Origin: Myxococcales bacterium
GTDB lineage: Bacteria; Myxococcota_A; Polyangia; Polyangiales; Polyangiaceae
DNA length: 44,332 nt
Assembly: GCA_025354825.1 (NCBI GenBank)
Contig: JANXMC010000810.1
Location: forward strand, 1-44,332
Direction of reading: 5' to 3'
Positions 34,800 through 43,096 of this stretch are shown here, one piece after another (the first letter of the stretch is position 1; every line of letters starts with the position of its first letter). The notes under the pieces were generated by a model. It did no database searches, was not told the origin of the DNA, and worked only from the letters and a program-made list of their open reading frames with translations. The translations under genes were made by a program, and so were the position numbers.

Positions 34800-35768
34800 A
34801 TGACGCGCAAGACATGGAATCCTCTCGGGGCGATCCGCACCCAGTCGGGACGCGCGCTTCGGGGAGCCGTCCGCGTGCTCGCCTACGTCGCGTGCGTGCT
34901 CACAGTCGCCGGCGCCGTCACCGTGCGCGCCGCGTGGGGAGCCGTGAGCGAGAAGACGATGTCCGTCGGCCGCGACCTTGCCGCGCTCAACGACGTCCTC
35001 GGAACGACCAAGACGCTGCTGCTCAACGGCCAAGAAGTGCACGTCTCGACGGCGGTGCTCCACGTCGGGGTGAACGAAGCGCTCGATCGCTTCCAGGCCG
35101 TCTGCGACGAGCATCCGAGCGGCTTGTCGCGCGCTCTCGACGAGGCCACCGAAGCGGGGACGCCCGAGGGGAAGAAACCGAAGGCCGACAAGCGCAAGCA
35201 TCTCGATGTCCTCCGCACGACGGACGACGATCAAGGGTTCGTTCTCTGCTTGGTCGACCGGAAGAATGCGTCGTGGTCGACCTCCCAACGCATGGAAGAG
35301 TTCGTGAAGACGCATGACGTCTCCGTCTTCGGCGACTCGTTGTACGCCTTCGCAAGAAAGACCCCCGACGGCAGCACCCACGTCATCACCACGTGGACGT
35401 CGGGCCGCTTCATGGCGTTCGATCTCTTCCCCGCCACGGGGGACGCGCCCGGCAACGACTCGGCGTTGACCCCTCGCCCAATCGGGGCGCGCCGTATCCT
35501 GTCCGCCGTCGCGTCGGGGGCGCCCTACGGCATTCGCGTTTACGAATCGACAGAGTCGATGGATCACGTCTTCGACGCCTTCGACGCGGACATGGCCGCC
35601 CGCGGCTGGACACGGGGAAAGGCTGCGTCGATTCACAACGACGGCCGCGTCTTTCTCAACGCGAATGGCGTCCTCATCGAGGCCTTCGCGAGGACGTGGG
35701 AAGGCAAGACCATCTTTTCATCCGTGGAAATGGGGCAGACCGCACCGCAGGCCATCACGACGCCCTGA
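34800..35768 (+). CDS. Membrane-anchored protein of the tadE/G cluster, unknown family
   Basis: This 322-aa protein has one N-terminal membrane helix (about 27-47, VLAYVACVLTVAGAVTV). A helical segment and a lysine-rich patch (PEGKKPKADKRKH) follow, then a mixed alpha/beta region (THVITTWTSGRFMAFDLFP, YGIRVYESTESMDHVF, VFLNANGVLIEAFARTW). No known family or catalytic motif was recognised. GGGAG precedes ATG 34800, which lies 22 bp after the second TadE gene, so cotranscription is likely. Its position suggests an accessory pilus-assembly protein facing the periplasm. Confidence 0.8.
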   Translation: MTRKTWNPLGAIRTQSGRALRGAVRVLAYVACVLTVAGAVTVRAAWGAVSEKTMSVGRDLAALNDVLGTTKTLLLNGQEVHVSTAVLHVGVNEALDRFQAVCDEHPSGLSRALDEATEAGTPEGKKPKADKRKHLDVLRTTDDDQGFVLCLVDRKNASWSTSQRMEEFVKTHDVSVFGDSLYAFARKTPDGSTHVITTWTSGRFMAFDLFPATGDAPGNDSALTPRPIGARRILSAVASGAPYGIRVYESTESMDHVFDAFDADMAARGWTRGKAASIHNDGRVFLNANGVLIEAFARTWEGKTIFSSVEMGQTAPQAITTP

Positions 35769-35835
35769 CCCATGGCCGTTGCGGCGCCGGAACGGTCTAG
35801 TGGTTGCGGCCGCGCACGTTGTTCGGCACACCTCG

Positions 35836-37317
35836 ATGTCGACCATGGGATCCCGGCCAACGACTCCGTCCGATGACGAAACCGTCAAAAAGCTCGACGT
35901 GCGAACGTTGCAGTTGGACGACGGCGACGGCTACCAGCTCGTCGTATCGACGAGGGAAGGTGTGTCGGTCGTGGCGCTCACGCCGGGGCGTTCCTTCACG
36001 ATCGGCCGCGGGGCCGAGTGCGACGTCGTCTCGGCCGACCCGACTCTTTCCCGGGAGCACGCGCGGATCCACGTGGGCGAGGTGCTTTCGCTCGAGGATC
36101 TCGGCAGCACGAACGGCACGCGCATCGCTGGCAAACGTCTCGAGCCGGGCTCGCCCTTTCACCTAAGGGAGAGCACGCCCTTCGAAGCGGGGAGCGTGTC
36201 ATGCGTGATTCTGCGCGCACACGTACCCTCGAGCGCGAGCGCTCGAGGCTTGCGCAGCGACGACGATGACGACGGGCCGGTCCTCGAAGACGCCGCGATG
36301 CGACGCGTCTTTTCCCATCTCGACGTGCTGGGCCCCGCCTCGCTGAACATTCTCGTCCTCGGCGAGACCGGAACGGGGAAGGAGGTCTTCGCCGTGATGC
36401 TCCACCGTGCGTCTTCCCGCGCGACGAAGCCGTTCGTGCAGCTGAACTGCGCGGCCCTCTCGGAATCGATCCTCGAGTCCGAGCTCTTCGGCTATGAGCG
36501 CGGGGCTTTCACGGGCGCGGTGCAGGCGAAGGCGGGCCTCTTCGAAGCCGCGGACGGCGGAATGTTGATGCTCGACGAGCTCGGCGACATGCCGCCCGCG
36601 ATGCAGGCCAAGCTCCTTCGCGTCCTCGAAACCGGCGACGTCATGCGCGTCGGCGCCGTAAAAGCCCGAAAGGTCGACGTGCGAATCGTCGCGGCGACCC
36701 ACAAAGATCTGCGCCAAGAGGTCGCCGCGGGGCGCTTCCGCGCCGATCTCTTCTTTCGGTTGAACGGGATGTCCATCCTGCTTCCGCCGCTGCGCGATCG
36801 CCCGGCGGATCTCCGGCCGCTCGCGGAGCGCTTCGCACGGGCGGCGGCCTCGAAGCTGGGCCGCCCGGCGCCGGCGCTCTCCGACGCCGCGGCCGCGCGA
36901 CTCGCCTCCCATGGCTGGCCGGGCAATGTGCGCGAGCTTCGCAACGTCATCGAGCGCGCCGTCGTCATGGCGAAAGGCAACGTGCTCACGCCGCTCGATC
37001 TCGTCATCGACGGGCTCGAGGTGCAAGCGGCACGGGCGCCCGACGACGCGCGCGTCAGCACCGCGAACACCAGCACAAGCACCGCGGCGGTCGTACCGCC
37101 ATCACCGCTATCACCGCCATCACCACCACCCTCCGCGCCGCAGCCTCCGGCGTCGTTGAGGGACGCGCTCGACGGCGTCGAATACGATCGGATCGTCGGC
37201 GCGCTGAAAGAGGCGGGAGGCAACCAGAGTCGTGCCGCGGCGCTCCTCGGCATCTCGCGGTACGCGCTCATGGCGCGCATGGATCGCTACAAAATCGTAC
37301 GACCCCGAAAGCCGTGA
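35836..37317 (+). CDS. FHA-domain sigma-54-dependent activator
   Basis: This 493-aa enhancer-binding protein has an FHA domain (about 35-128) with GRGAECD, LSREHA and LGSTNGT, an intact phosphothreonine site. The AAA+ domain has Walker A GETGTGKE (176-183), the GAFTGA loop (223-228), Walker B GGMLMLDELGD and RFRADLFFRLNGMSILLPPL. A Ser/Pro linker with short CCATCACCG-type repeats leads to a clear Fis-type HTH (GGNQSRAAALLGISRYALMARM). This kinase-responsive type is typical of myxobacteria. It is the best candidate to activate the sigma-54-like promoters of the pilin and toxin genes and to answer the 25268 kinase, which is inference. ATG 35845 is an alternative start. Confidence 0.93.
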   Translation: MSTMGSRPTTPSDDETVKKLDVRTLQLDDGDGYQLVVSTREGVSVVALTPGRSFTIGRGAECDVVSADPTLSREHARIHVGEVLSLEDLGSTNGTRIAGKRLEPGSPFHLRESTPFEAGSVSCVILRAHVPSSASARGLRSDDDDDGPVLEDAAMRRVFSHLDVLGPASLNILVLGETGTGKEVFAVMLHRASSRATKPFVQLNCAALSESILESELFGYERGAFTGAVQAKAGLFEAADGGMLMLDELGDMPPAMQAKLLRVLETGDVMRVGAVKARKVDVRIVAATHKDLRQEVAAGRFRADLFFRLNGMSILLPPLRDRPADLRPLAERFARAAASKLGRPAPALSDAAAARLASHGWPGNVRELRNVIERAVVMAKGNVLTPLDLVIDGLEVQAARAPDDARVSTANTSTSTAAVVPPSPLSPPSPPPSAPQPPASLRDALDGVEYDRIVGALKEAGGNQSRAAALLGISRYALMARMDRYKIVRPRKP

Positions 37318-37333
37318 GCCGCGCTGGCACCGG

Positions 37334-38359
37334 CTAGAACTGCCCCGACACGACGACGCCGCCGACCGTTGGCGAGACCCCGAGCGTACGTGCATGCCCG
37401 CTGGTCGCGGGCGCTGGGCGGAGCGTGAAGTACGTCGCAGCTCCCAGGCTAACGACGGTGAGGGCCCCGACGATGTCGGTCGCGAGCGCCAACGAGGTCG
37501 CCCGCGTCTTCAACACATCCCGCTCGGACTGCGGCGTTCCGTAGGTGACCCGGCTCGCCGCGAGGCTCTTCGCGCTGTCGAGCGCGAGATAGCCAAGCAC
37601 GCCGGTCCCCACGCCTAGCGCGCCCGTCGTCGCCCACAGCGCGATGGCCCGCGTGTTGGTCGGGCGGCGCGCCGCTTCTGCGGCGACCGACGCCGTCACT
37701 GGGTCCACGGGTCGAACGAGGGTCACGGAAACGGTCGATTCGTCGCCGCCCGCGAGGACGATGGTGCGAAACTCGGTTGCATAGCCCGGGCTCGCGACCG
37801 AGACCCGCTGCTCGCCTGCGTCGACGAGGACGCCGTCGCTCATCGGCGCGCGCGCAACGACCCTGCCGCCGATGCTGACCTCTGCGCCCGGTACGTTCAC
37901 GGCGACGTGAACGCGTCCAATTCGAGAACGGAGCGACTCGAGGTCGCGTTCGACGGCCGCACGGCGATCCGGAGGGATATCGTCTCCCCCCTCGCGCAAA
38001 TACCGCTCGAGCGTGACCGCGGCACGCGCGTGCATACGCAGCTGCTGCTGCACCTGGCCGATATTGTAGAGTACACGATAAAGTGGAACGAGCTCGTGGG
38101 CGCGCTCGAACTGCAAGAGCGCGAGCTGGAGATCGCCCTCTCGGTACATCACAAGGCCGCGATCGAACCGCTCCTTCGCCTCTCGCCGTTGGGCGTCGGT
38201 CGGCGCGAGCGGCATCGTCACCTGCGTCGTCGGCGCGGCCGTTTTCTCGCCCGACGTCTGCGCAGAGGCGGGCCTCGTCACGAGGAGCGGCATCAACAGG
38301 GCGACCACGAGCGCGAGGGCGGCGCGTGGCGCGGGCGGTCCCACACGTTGGGGCGTCAT
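37334..38359 (-). CDS. TPR/PEGA-domain exported protein
   Basis: This is a 341-aa protein with a signal sequence (about 14-33, ending near ASAQ). A TPR-like helical region follows (KERFDRGLVMYREGDLQLALLQFERAHELVPLYRVLYNIGQVQ). Next is a PEGA-type beta domain (VNVPGAEVSIGGRVVARAPMSDGVLVDAGEQRVSVASPGYA). Two hydrophobic C-terminal segments come last. This architecture is very common in Polyangia envelope proteins of unknown role. GAGGGAG precedes ATG 38359, which lies 11 bp after the periplasmic-binding protein gene, so it is probably the last gene of that operon. It converges with the FHA activator. Confidence 0.85.
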   Translation of the reverse strand: MTPQRVGPPAPRAALALVVALLMPLLVTRPASAQTSGEKTAAPTTQVTMPLAPTDAQRREAKERFDRGLVMYREGDLQLALLQFERAHELVPLYRVLYNIGQVQQQLRMHARAAVTLERYLREGGDDIPPDRRAAVERDLESLRSRIGRVHVAVNVPGAEVSIGGRVVARAPMSDGVLVDAGEQRVSVASPGYATEFRTIVLAGGDESTVSVTLVRPVDPVTASVAAEAARRPTNTRAIALWATTGALGVGTGVLGYLALDSAKSLAASRVTYGTPQSERDVLKTRATSLALATDIVGALTVVSLGAATYFTLRPAPATSGHARTLGVSPTVGGVVVSGQF

Positions 38360-38370
38360 CCCAAGCTCCC

Positions 38371-40161
38371 TCACGGGTAGTCGAGCGAACAAGCGCCCTT
38401 GATCGGGTTGATGAGCGCCTTCGTACTCGTGTCGAACCGGTAGACGTCGGGCTGAAATTGGAATTGATTGGCCCCCTTGGTCTCGCTGACTCGGCGCGTG
38501 CAGTAGACGCTGCCCCGAAGGATCCGTGAGAACTTCGAGAGGTCGCTCGTCCATGGCCCCATGGTCCCTTGCAGCAGCACGCCTCCCGAGCCGCCGTCCG
38601 TGCGGGTCTCGCGCCTGATGGCTGTGAGCGCAGCGGTGTACGCGCCAGGCGCGGCGCTGATTGCGGCTGTTCCGGAGACCACGGCGCGCATCCCGGCGCC
38701 GATGGCGAGCGCGTCAGGAGGTCCTTGGCCGGGAGCGGCGTAGTAGGCATACGCGAGCGCGTAGGCGGTATCGTAAAAGTTCTCGAAACCGCCCTTGTAG
38801 TTGCTCGCCTTCAACTTTGGAAACGACGCGGTGGCGCGCCCCACGTACCCGTCGTAGAGCGCGTGGTCGGCCGGGCTCTCGGCGGCCACTCCTACGAAGC
38901 GCTTCTCGGAGCCCGCGGGCAGCTCGCCTAGGAACGTGCGGAGTGAGTCGTTCGGGTCGTTCCCCGGCGACACCTCGTTGCCGAGCACGTAGGTCGGCGG
39001 CGTGGCACCGGTGGGCCAGCTCGCCTCGATCGCCGGCGCGACATTCTCGAAGAACTCCTCGCGCCCCATCACCACGATCACCTGCGGTCGGGCGTCGACG
39101 ATCGCGGCCGCGACGCTCGCGTAGGTATCGGGTTTCGCGGCGTCGTAGGTCTGTTCGAGGTAGCTCGCGCCGTTCTCGTAGTAGCTCTTGCCGTTAAACT
39201 GAAGCGTCGTCTTCAACGCCGCGGCGACGGCGCGGTCGGTTGGGAAAGACGACTGCACCAGCGCAAGCTTGATTGTGGCGATCGACGCGGCGGCCTTTAC
39301 CCGCGCCTCCACCTGGCGAATGAGCGCCGTGAAGACGGGAGCGAGATCGCGCGCGTCGCCAATCGCGTGCCAGTAGCGCCCGTTCGCCTCACGCGAGGGG
39401 ATCTCGAGGATGCTCGTCGAGTAGCCCGGGTTGAAGACGAAGAGCGACCGGGGCTGGGCCCACTTTTGATAAAACTCCACCATCTCGTTTTCGGGCAAGT
39501 GGGCAATCACCGACCGCACGCCGATTTCATCGAACAGATGGCGAGCGACCGCGTCGCGTACGTTCGGCTCGCGCCGGCAGAGGACCGCCACGAGCGGCCG
39601 GCTTGGGCCTCCACTCACGGCCCCCGGAATGCCGCCGTAGCTCGCCTGGAATTCGCGAAAAGCGAGGGCGACGCTCGCGACCGACGGGCGCTCGAGAGGG
39701 TCGGGAGAGACGAGATCGAGAATGCCGCCCACGATGATCGCGTTGTCGTCCAGCCACGGCGCCGGCGTCGCGTTCTCGTCGATGACCGCTGTGCATAGGT
39801 CGGGGACTTTGAGCTCGACGCAGTGGCTCGTGCTCCCCTCGACGCGGCATATCGCGGGTTGATCGATCGCCTTCCGCGAGCACTCGGCGTTCGATACGCA
39901 CGGCGGGCCCGCATCCGGCGTAGCCGCGTCGCCAAACGTGCCGTTCCCCCCGACGCCGCCCTCACGCACGCACGTTCCGTAGCTGCACGTGCTCCCGGCA
40001 AATGCACCCTGGAGCTTCTCGCAGTCGCCGTTGGTCGAGCACTGCGCGCTGTCGAGGTTCAATACGAAACTGCAGCCGAGCCCCGCCGCGAACGTGAGGG
40101 CGAGCGTGAGGGCGAGGGCGAGGGCCAGGGGAGCGACCTGCCATCTTCGAAACGCGGTCAT
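38371..40161 (-). CDS. Periplasmic-binding-protein-type lipoprotein
   Basis: This is a 596-aa lipoprotein with lipobox LGC near residue 29. Two small Cys-rich units follow (CSTNGDCEKLQ...CSYGTC and CVSNAECSRK...). The large domain resembles type 1 periplasmic binding proteins of branched-chain amino-acid transporters. It has IIVGGILDLVSPD, an AFREFQASYGGIPGA stretch, LVAVLCRREPNVRDA and an IKLALVQSSFPTDRAVAAAL hinge. No permease or ATPase genes are adjacent, so it more likely senses or scavenges than drives ABC transport. It overlaps the protease gene by ATGA. Ligand unknown. Confidence 0.82.
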   Translation of the reverse strand: MTAFRRWQVAPLALALALTLALTFAAGLGCSFVLNLDSAQCSTNGDCEKLQGAFAGSTCSYGTCVREGGVGGNGTFGDAATPDAGPPCVSNAECSRKAIDQPAICRVEGSTSHCVELKVPDLCTAVIDENATPAPWLDDNAIIVGGILDLVSPDPLERPSVASVALAFREFQASYGGIPGAVSGGPSRPLVAVLCRREPNVRDAVARHLFDEIGVRSVIAHLPENEMVEFYQKWAQPRSLFVFNPGYSTSILEIPSREANGRYWHAIGDARDLAPVFTALIRQVEARVKAAASIATIKLALVQSSFPTDRAVAAALKTTLQFNGKSYYENGASYLEQTYDAAKPDTYASVAAAIVDARPQVIVVMGREEFFENVAPAIEASWPTGATPPTYVLGNEVSPGNDPNDSLRTFLGELPAGSEKRFVGVAAESPADHALYDGYVGRATASFPKLKASNYKGGFENFYDTAYALAYAYYAAPGQGPPDALAIGAGMRAVVSGTAAISAAPGAYTAALTAIRRETRTDGGSGGVLLQGTMGPWTSDLSKFSRILRGSVYCTRRVSETKGANQFQFQPDVYRFDTSTKALINPIKGACSLDYP

Positions 40162-41432
40162 GTGCGTAGCCCACGTCGGCGGCGCGACGCTCGCATCCAC
40201 GCGCCCGCGCACAAAGCCAGCGACGCTCCTGCGACGGCAGCGAGCGACGATTCGTGCGGCGCGCCGGGTGCGCGCTGCGAAACCGTGCACGACACTCGGA
40301 ACGGGGACGGATCCGGCGCCGCGCCCGGGGGAGCGGCCCCCGCGTCCGCCGCATTGGGCTCGGCGACGCACGTCTCGCGCGACGCGAGCGAGTCGCCCGG
40401 CGGCGCGCACCGGAACGCCGAGGGGCACGCCTGCTCGTCGCCGCAGTGTTGGGCGCAGCGCCCTTCAGGGAGCGCGCACGGGATGCCGTTGCAGTCGGCG
40501 TCGGTCGCGCAGCTCGCCCCCTCGTTGGGGTGCGGCGCGCCCTCGATCCAGCGCGGGTATCCGGCGGCTGCGAAGGCTTGCTCGGTCAGCGACTCGTAGC
40601 GCGCAAGATCGACCGATGTGAGAAAGTTGTGAGCATCGAGGCATACCGAGACGTCCTGATCGGTGTTGCTCACCGCATTGCGCGAAGGAATGCCGATCAC
40701 GGCGCCGGTCTCTTTCGAGTAGATCCCGCCGCCGCTGTCTCCAAAGCAAATGGCTCCTCCCGGCAGCACGAACGTGCGAGGCGTGCCGGCGACGGCGCCG
40801 CCCTCGCCGATCGCCGACGCCGGCCCCACCGAGCTGACTGTGAGATCGCTCCGCTCGAAGCGCGCGCCCGTCGAGACACCGTTGGCCCCATCTCCATAGC
40901 CGGCGACGATGACCGCTTCCCCCGCGCGCGTCTCACGCGTCGCGCGAAGGGGTGCGATGGGACCGACGAGCGGCGTGTCGAGCATGACGAACGCGAGGTC
41001 GTCGCGGCAAAAGCTCGTCGTCTCGAGACTGACGACGCGGAGCGGCCGCGCGCGGATGGCGCCGTCGGACGAAACGACGGCGAACTGCGCGCCCTCGGCG
41101 ATGTACCCCTCCGAACCCGGTGGCGGCACGCCCTCGGGAGAGCACTCCGTGGGCGTATACCCGAAGACGCAGTGCTTGGCCGTGGCGATGAGATTCGGCG
41201 CCACGAGCACCGCCGAACAGCTCCTATTTCGAAGCTCGCCGCGGTCCGTGTATTCGAGTTTGACGGCGACCACGGCGTCGCGGGCGGGCCCCGAGGGCTG
41301 TCCGTTGATGATGGCGGCCGACGTGGTCGACAGGGCCTCGGAGCGAGGGTCTACGCCGCCGCACGCGCTCGCGAGCAGCAAGACGACCGCGCCCCTCGCT
41401 CGCCGTGTCGCGCGTAATCGGCGTATACCCAT
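40158..41432 (-). CDS. Trypsin-like serine protease with C-terminal membrane tail
   Basis: This is a 424-aa exported S1 protease. The activation-like site is IINGQPS (about 41-47). The catalytic triad is visible: His 87 (ATAKHCVFG), Asp 145 (DDLAFVML) and Ser 233 (FGDSGGG). A Cys-rich module follows (CATDADCNGIPCALPEGRCAQHC). The C-terminus has a lone Cys, a hydrophobic segment (SLAAVAGASLALCAGAWM) and an Arg cluster, resembling the three-part MYXO-CTERM-like surface sorting tails of myxobacteria. GAGAGG precedes ATG 41432. Substrate unknown; it may process or degrade extracellular proteins. Confidence 0.9.
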   Translation of the reverse strand: MGIRRLRATRRARGAVVLLLASACGGVDPRSEALSTTSAAIINGQPSGPARDAVVAVKLEYTDRGELRNRSCSAVLVAPNLIATAKHCVFGYTPTECSPEGVPPPGSEGYIAEGAQFAVVSSDGAIRARPLRVVSLETTSFCRDDLAFVMLDTPLVGPIAPLRATRETRAGEAVIVAGYGDGANGVSTGARFERSDLTVSSVGPASAIGEGGAVAGTPRTFVLPGGAICFGDSGGGIYSKETGAVIGIPSRNAVSNTDQDVSVCLDAHNFLTSVDLARYESLTEQAFAAAGYPRWIEGAPHPNEGASCATDADCNGIPCALPEGRCAQHCGDEQACPSAFRCAPPGDSLASRETCVAEPNAADAGAAPPGAAPDPSPFRVSCTVSQRAPGAPHESSLAAVAGASLALCAGAWMRASRRRRGLRT

Positions 41433-41457
41433 GATGCCTCTCGTCGCGGTTCTCAGA

Positions 41458-42189
41458 TTAGTCGCCCTGGGGTCCGCCGTCCGCTGGGCAGTCGGCGTGC
41501 GTGAACGTGCCGGCGTCCGAGCGCACGACCGTCGCGCGCAGCGCTTCGAGCTTCGCCGCGGCCGCGCCGAGGACCGCTGTCGAGATGTACGGCTGCCCGT
41601 CGTTCTTTGCGCCGAGCCCCTTGGTGACCATGATGGCGTTGAGCGCTGTGAAGTCTTTGCTCGACACGCTCGCGAGCGCCTCGGGGGGCACGAGCGCGTA
41701 GCCGGCAACGCCCGCGTCGAAGTTTGCGTCCGGACACGCGAGGAACGCGCGGAGCCACTCTGTGCCTCGCCTGTTGAAGACCTCGGGGTCCGAGTCGCCG
41801 AAGAATCCAGCGATGCGGCAGTCGACGATGCTGTCCGGGGCGTAGGCGTTGAGCGAGAACTCGAGGAAGAAGTCCCCCACGTGATCGGCGGGAATCGTCT
41901 CGACGCCGCCGTCGGTCAAGACCCACCTACAGAGGTCGATCGCCGCCGCGTCGGCTGGTCGCCCCGCGTCACTCGCGTCCGGCGTCGCCCCCCCGTCGCG
42001 CGATGCGTCCGGCGACGAGGGGTTGGGTGACGCGTCGGCACTCGCATCGCCGCGCGAAGCGTCGGCCCCGGGCGACGAGTCTGCAGTGTCCGAACAGCCG
42101 GCGGACGCCATCGCCAACGAAGCGAGGAGTGTTGCAAGCGAGGCGAGTGAGGCCAGTGCGGCCAGGGGTCGAGCATTCTTATTCGTCAT
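41458..42189 (-). CDS. Lipoprotein with Asp/Ala/Ser-rich linker
   Basis: This is a 243-aa lipoprotein: long Ala/Leu-rich signal, lipobox ASAGC near residue 32, then a D/A/S/P-rich linker (about 35-80), then a compact domain with a few Cys (DLCRWVL, VDCRIAGFFG, AFLACPDANF, HADCPADGG). The family was not recognised. GAGAGG lies before ATG 42189. It begins 13 bp after the 42203-42931 gene and 25 bp before the protease start, so these minus-strand genes may form one operon. Confidence 0.78.
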   Translation of the reverse strand: MTNKNARPLAALASLASLATLLASLAMASAGCSDTADSSPGADASRGDASADASPNPSSPDASRDGGATPDASDAGRPADAAAIDLCRWVLTDGGVETIPADHVGDFFLEFSLNAYAPDSIVDCRIAGFFGDSDPEVFNRRGTEWLRAFLACPDANFDAGVAGYALVPPEALASVSSKDFTALNAIMVTKGLGAKNDGQPYISTAVLGAAAAKLEALRATVVRSDAGTFTHADCPADGGPQGD

Positions 42190-42202
42190 CACACGTAACC
42201 TC

Positions 42203-42931
42203 TCACAGACAGAGTCTGTTCGCCTGGCAGTGGCGGGAATTGTCGAACGAGCCAAACGACGACGACTTCAACATGCACGTCGCATTTGTATGGCCGGCCG
42301 GGCATCTACCCCAGCCGTCCGCCACGAACCGATCCGCCGACACGCCTGCAGCGAGGACGGGCGAGCTCCCGTCCGACGGGTCCCAACGCACGACGCGATG
42401 ACCCCCTGCCGTGAGCGGATTGTCGTTCTTCTGAAGGCGATTCGTGCCGTTGTACCAGTAGTTCTGCGTGCACTCCACGGGGCCGGATTGCGCCCAGATG
42501 TAGCCCTGACCTTGGTGCTGGTCCTGAATGCTTTTCACCAACGCCGTGTCGGGACAGTACGCCGCGAACCACCACGCGTTGCACTTACTACCCGGCTGCG
42601 TCTCATGGTAGATGCGGGTTTTGTAGTGACACCCGGCGTCTCGAAGCTGCTTCTCAATCCCCGTATTCGCGAAGGTGTCGGTGGTATTCTTGTTCGGGCA
42701 GTTTTGGTACATCCACCCCCAGAGTGGCTTATTGGGGTTGCCCTCGACGGAGACGTCGCTCATGTTCGGTGCGTTCACCGGGTTGAAGGGGCAGTGCGGG
42801 AACGTGGGGACGCTCACCGCCTCGGTGCTCTGCCCTATCTCCTCTTGCTCCTCAACGGTTGCGACCTGCGCGGTACACGCGACGGTCAGGGACACCACGG
42901 CGAGAGCGGCGACGGCGAACTTTCCAAACAT
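42203..42931 (-). CDS. Secreted Cys-rich protein, unknown family
   Basis: This is a 242-aa exported protein with a short signal and a weak lipobox (LTVAC, Cys 19). The mature part is rich in Cys, Trp and Asn (CPFNPVNAP, WGWMYQNCPNKN, CNAWWFAAYCPDT, CTQNYWYNG, CPAGHTNATCML), suggesting a small disulfide-bonded extracellular domain. No catalytic signature was recognised. AAGGGGGT precedes ATG 42931. It lies between the expansin and the protease cluster, so a role in exoproduct release is possible. Confidence 0.78.
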   Translation of the reverse strand: MFGKFAVAALAVVSLTVACTAQVATVEEQEEIGQSTEAVSVPTFPHCPFNPVNAPNMSDVSVEGNPNKPLWGWMYQNCPNKNTTDTFANTGIEKQLRDAGCHYKTRIYHETQPGSKCNAWWFAAYCPDTALVKSIQDQHQGQGYIWAQSGPVECTQNYWYNGTNRLQKNDNPLTAGGHRVVRWDPSDGSSPVLAAGVSADRFVADGWGRCPAGHTNATCMLKSSSFGSFDNSRHCQANRLCL

Positions 42932-43096
42932 GTGAACCCCCTTCGGTTTTAATGTCGATTGTGGTGAATGCAATGGGCGCGCCCCGTGGCGTTGGCGGCT
43001 AGCCAGGAGCGGCTGTGCGAAAGCGCACTTCGAGTGCCCCACGACTGTGTGAAATTCCACAGCCGGGGGTGCGCGCCGCGTGACCTGCGTCATCGC

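Noticed and set aside
35797-35815. Sigma-54-like TGG/GCA pair before the FHA activator
   Set aside because: Only TGG and GCA match, with no support from flanking consensus bases; such pairs are expected by chance.
43021-43037. A further sigma-54-like site before the 42931 gene
   Set aside because: It keeps GGCAC and the GC spacing but deviates at four conserved positions, including the final A; too weak in GC-rich DNA.
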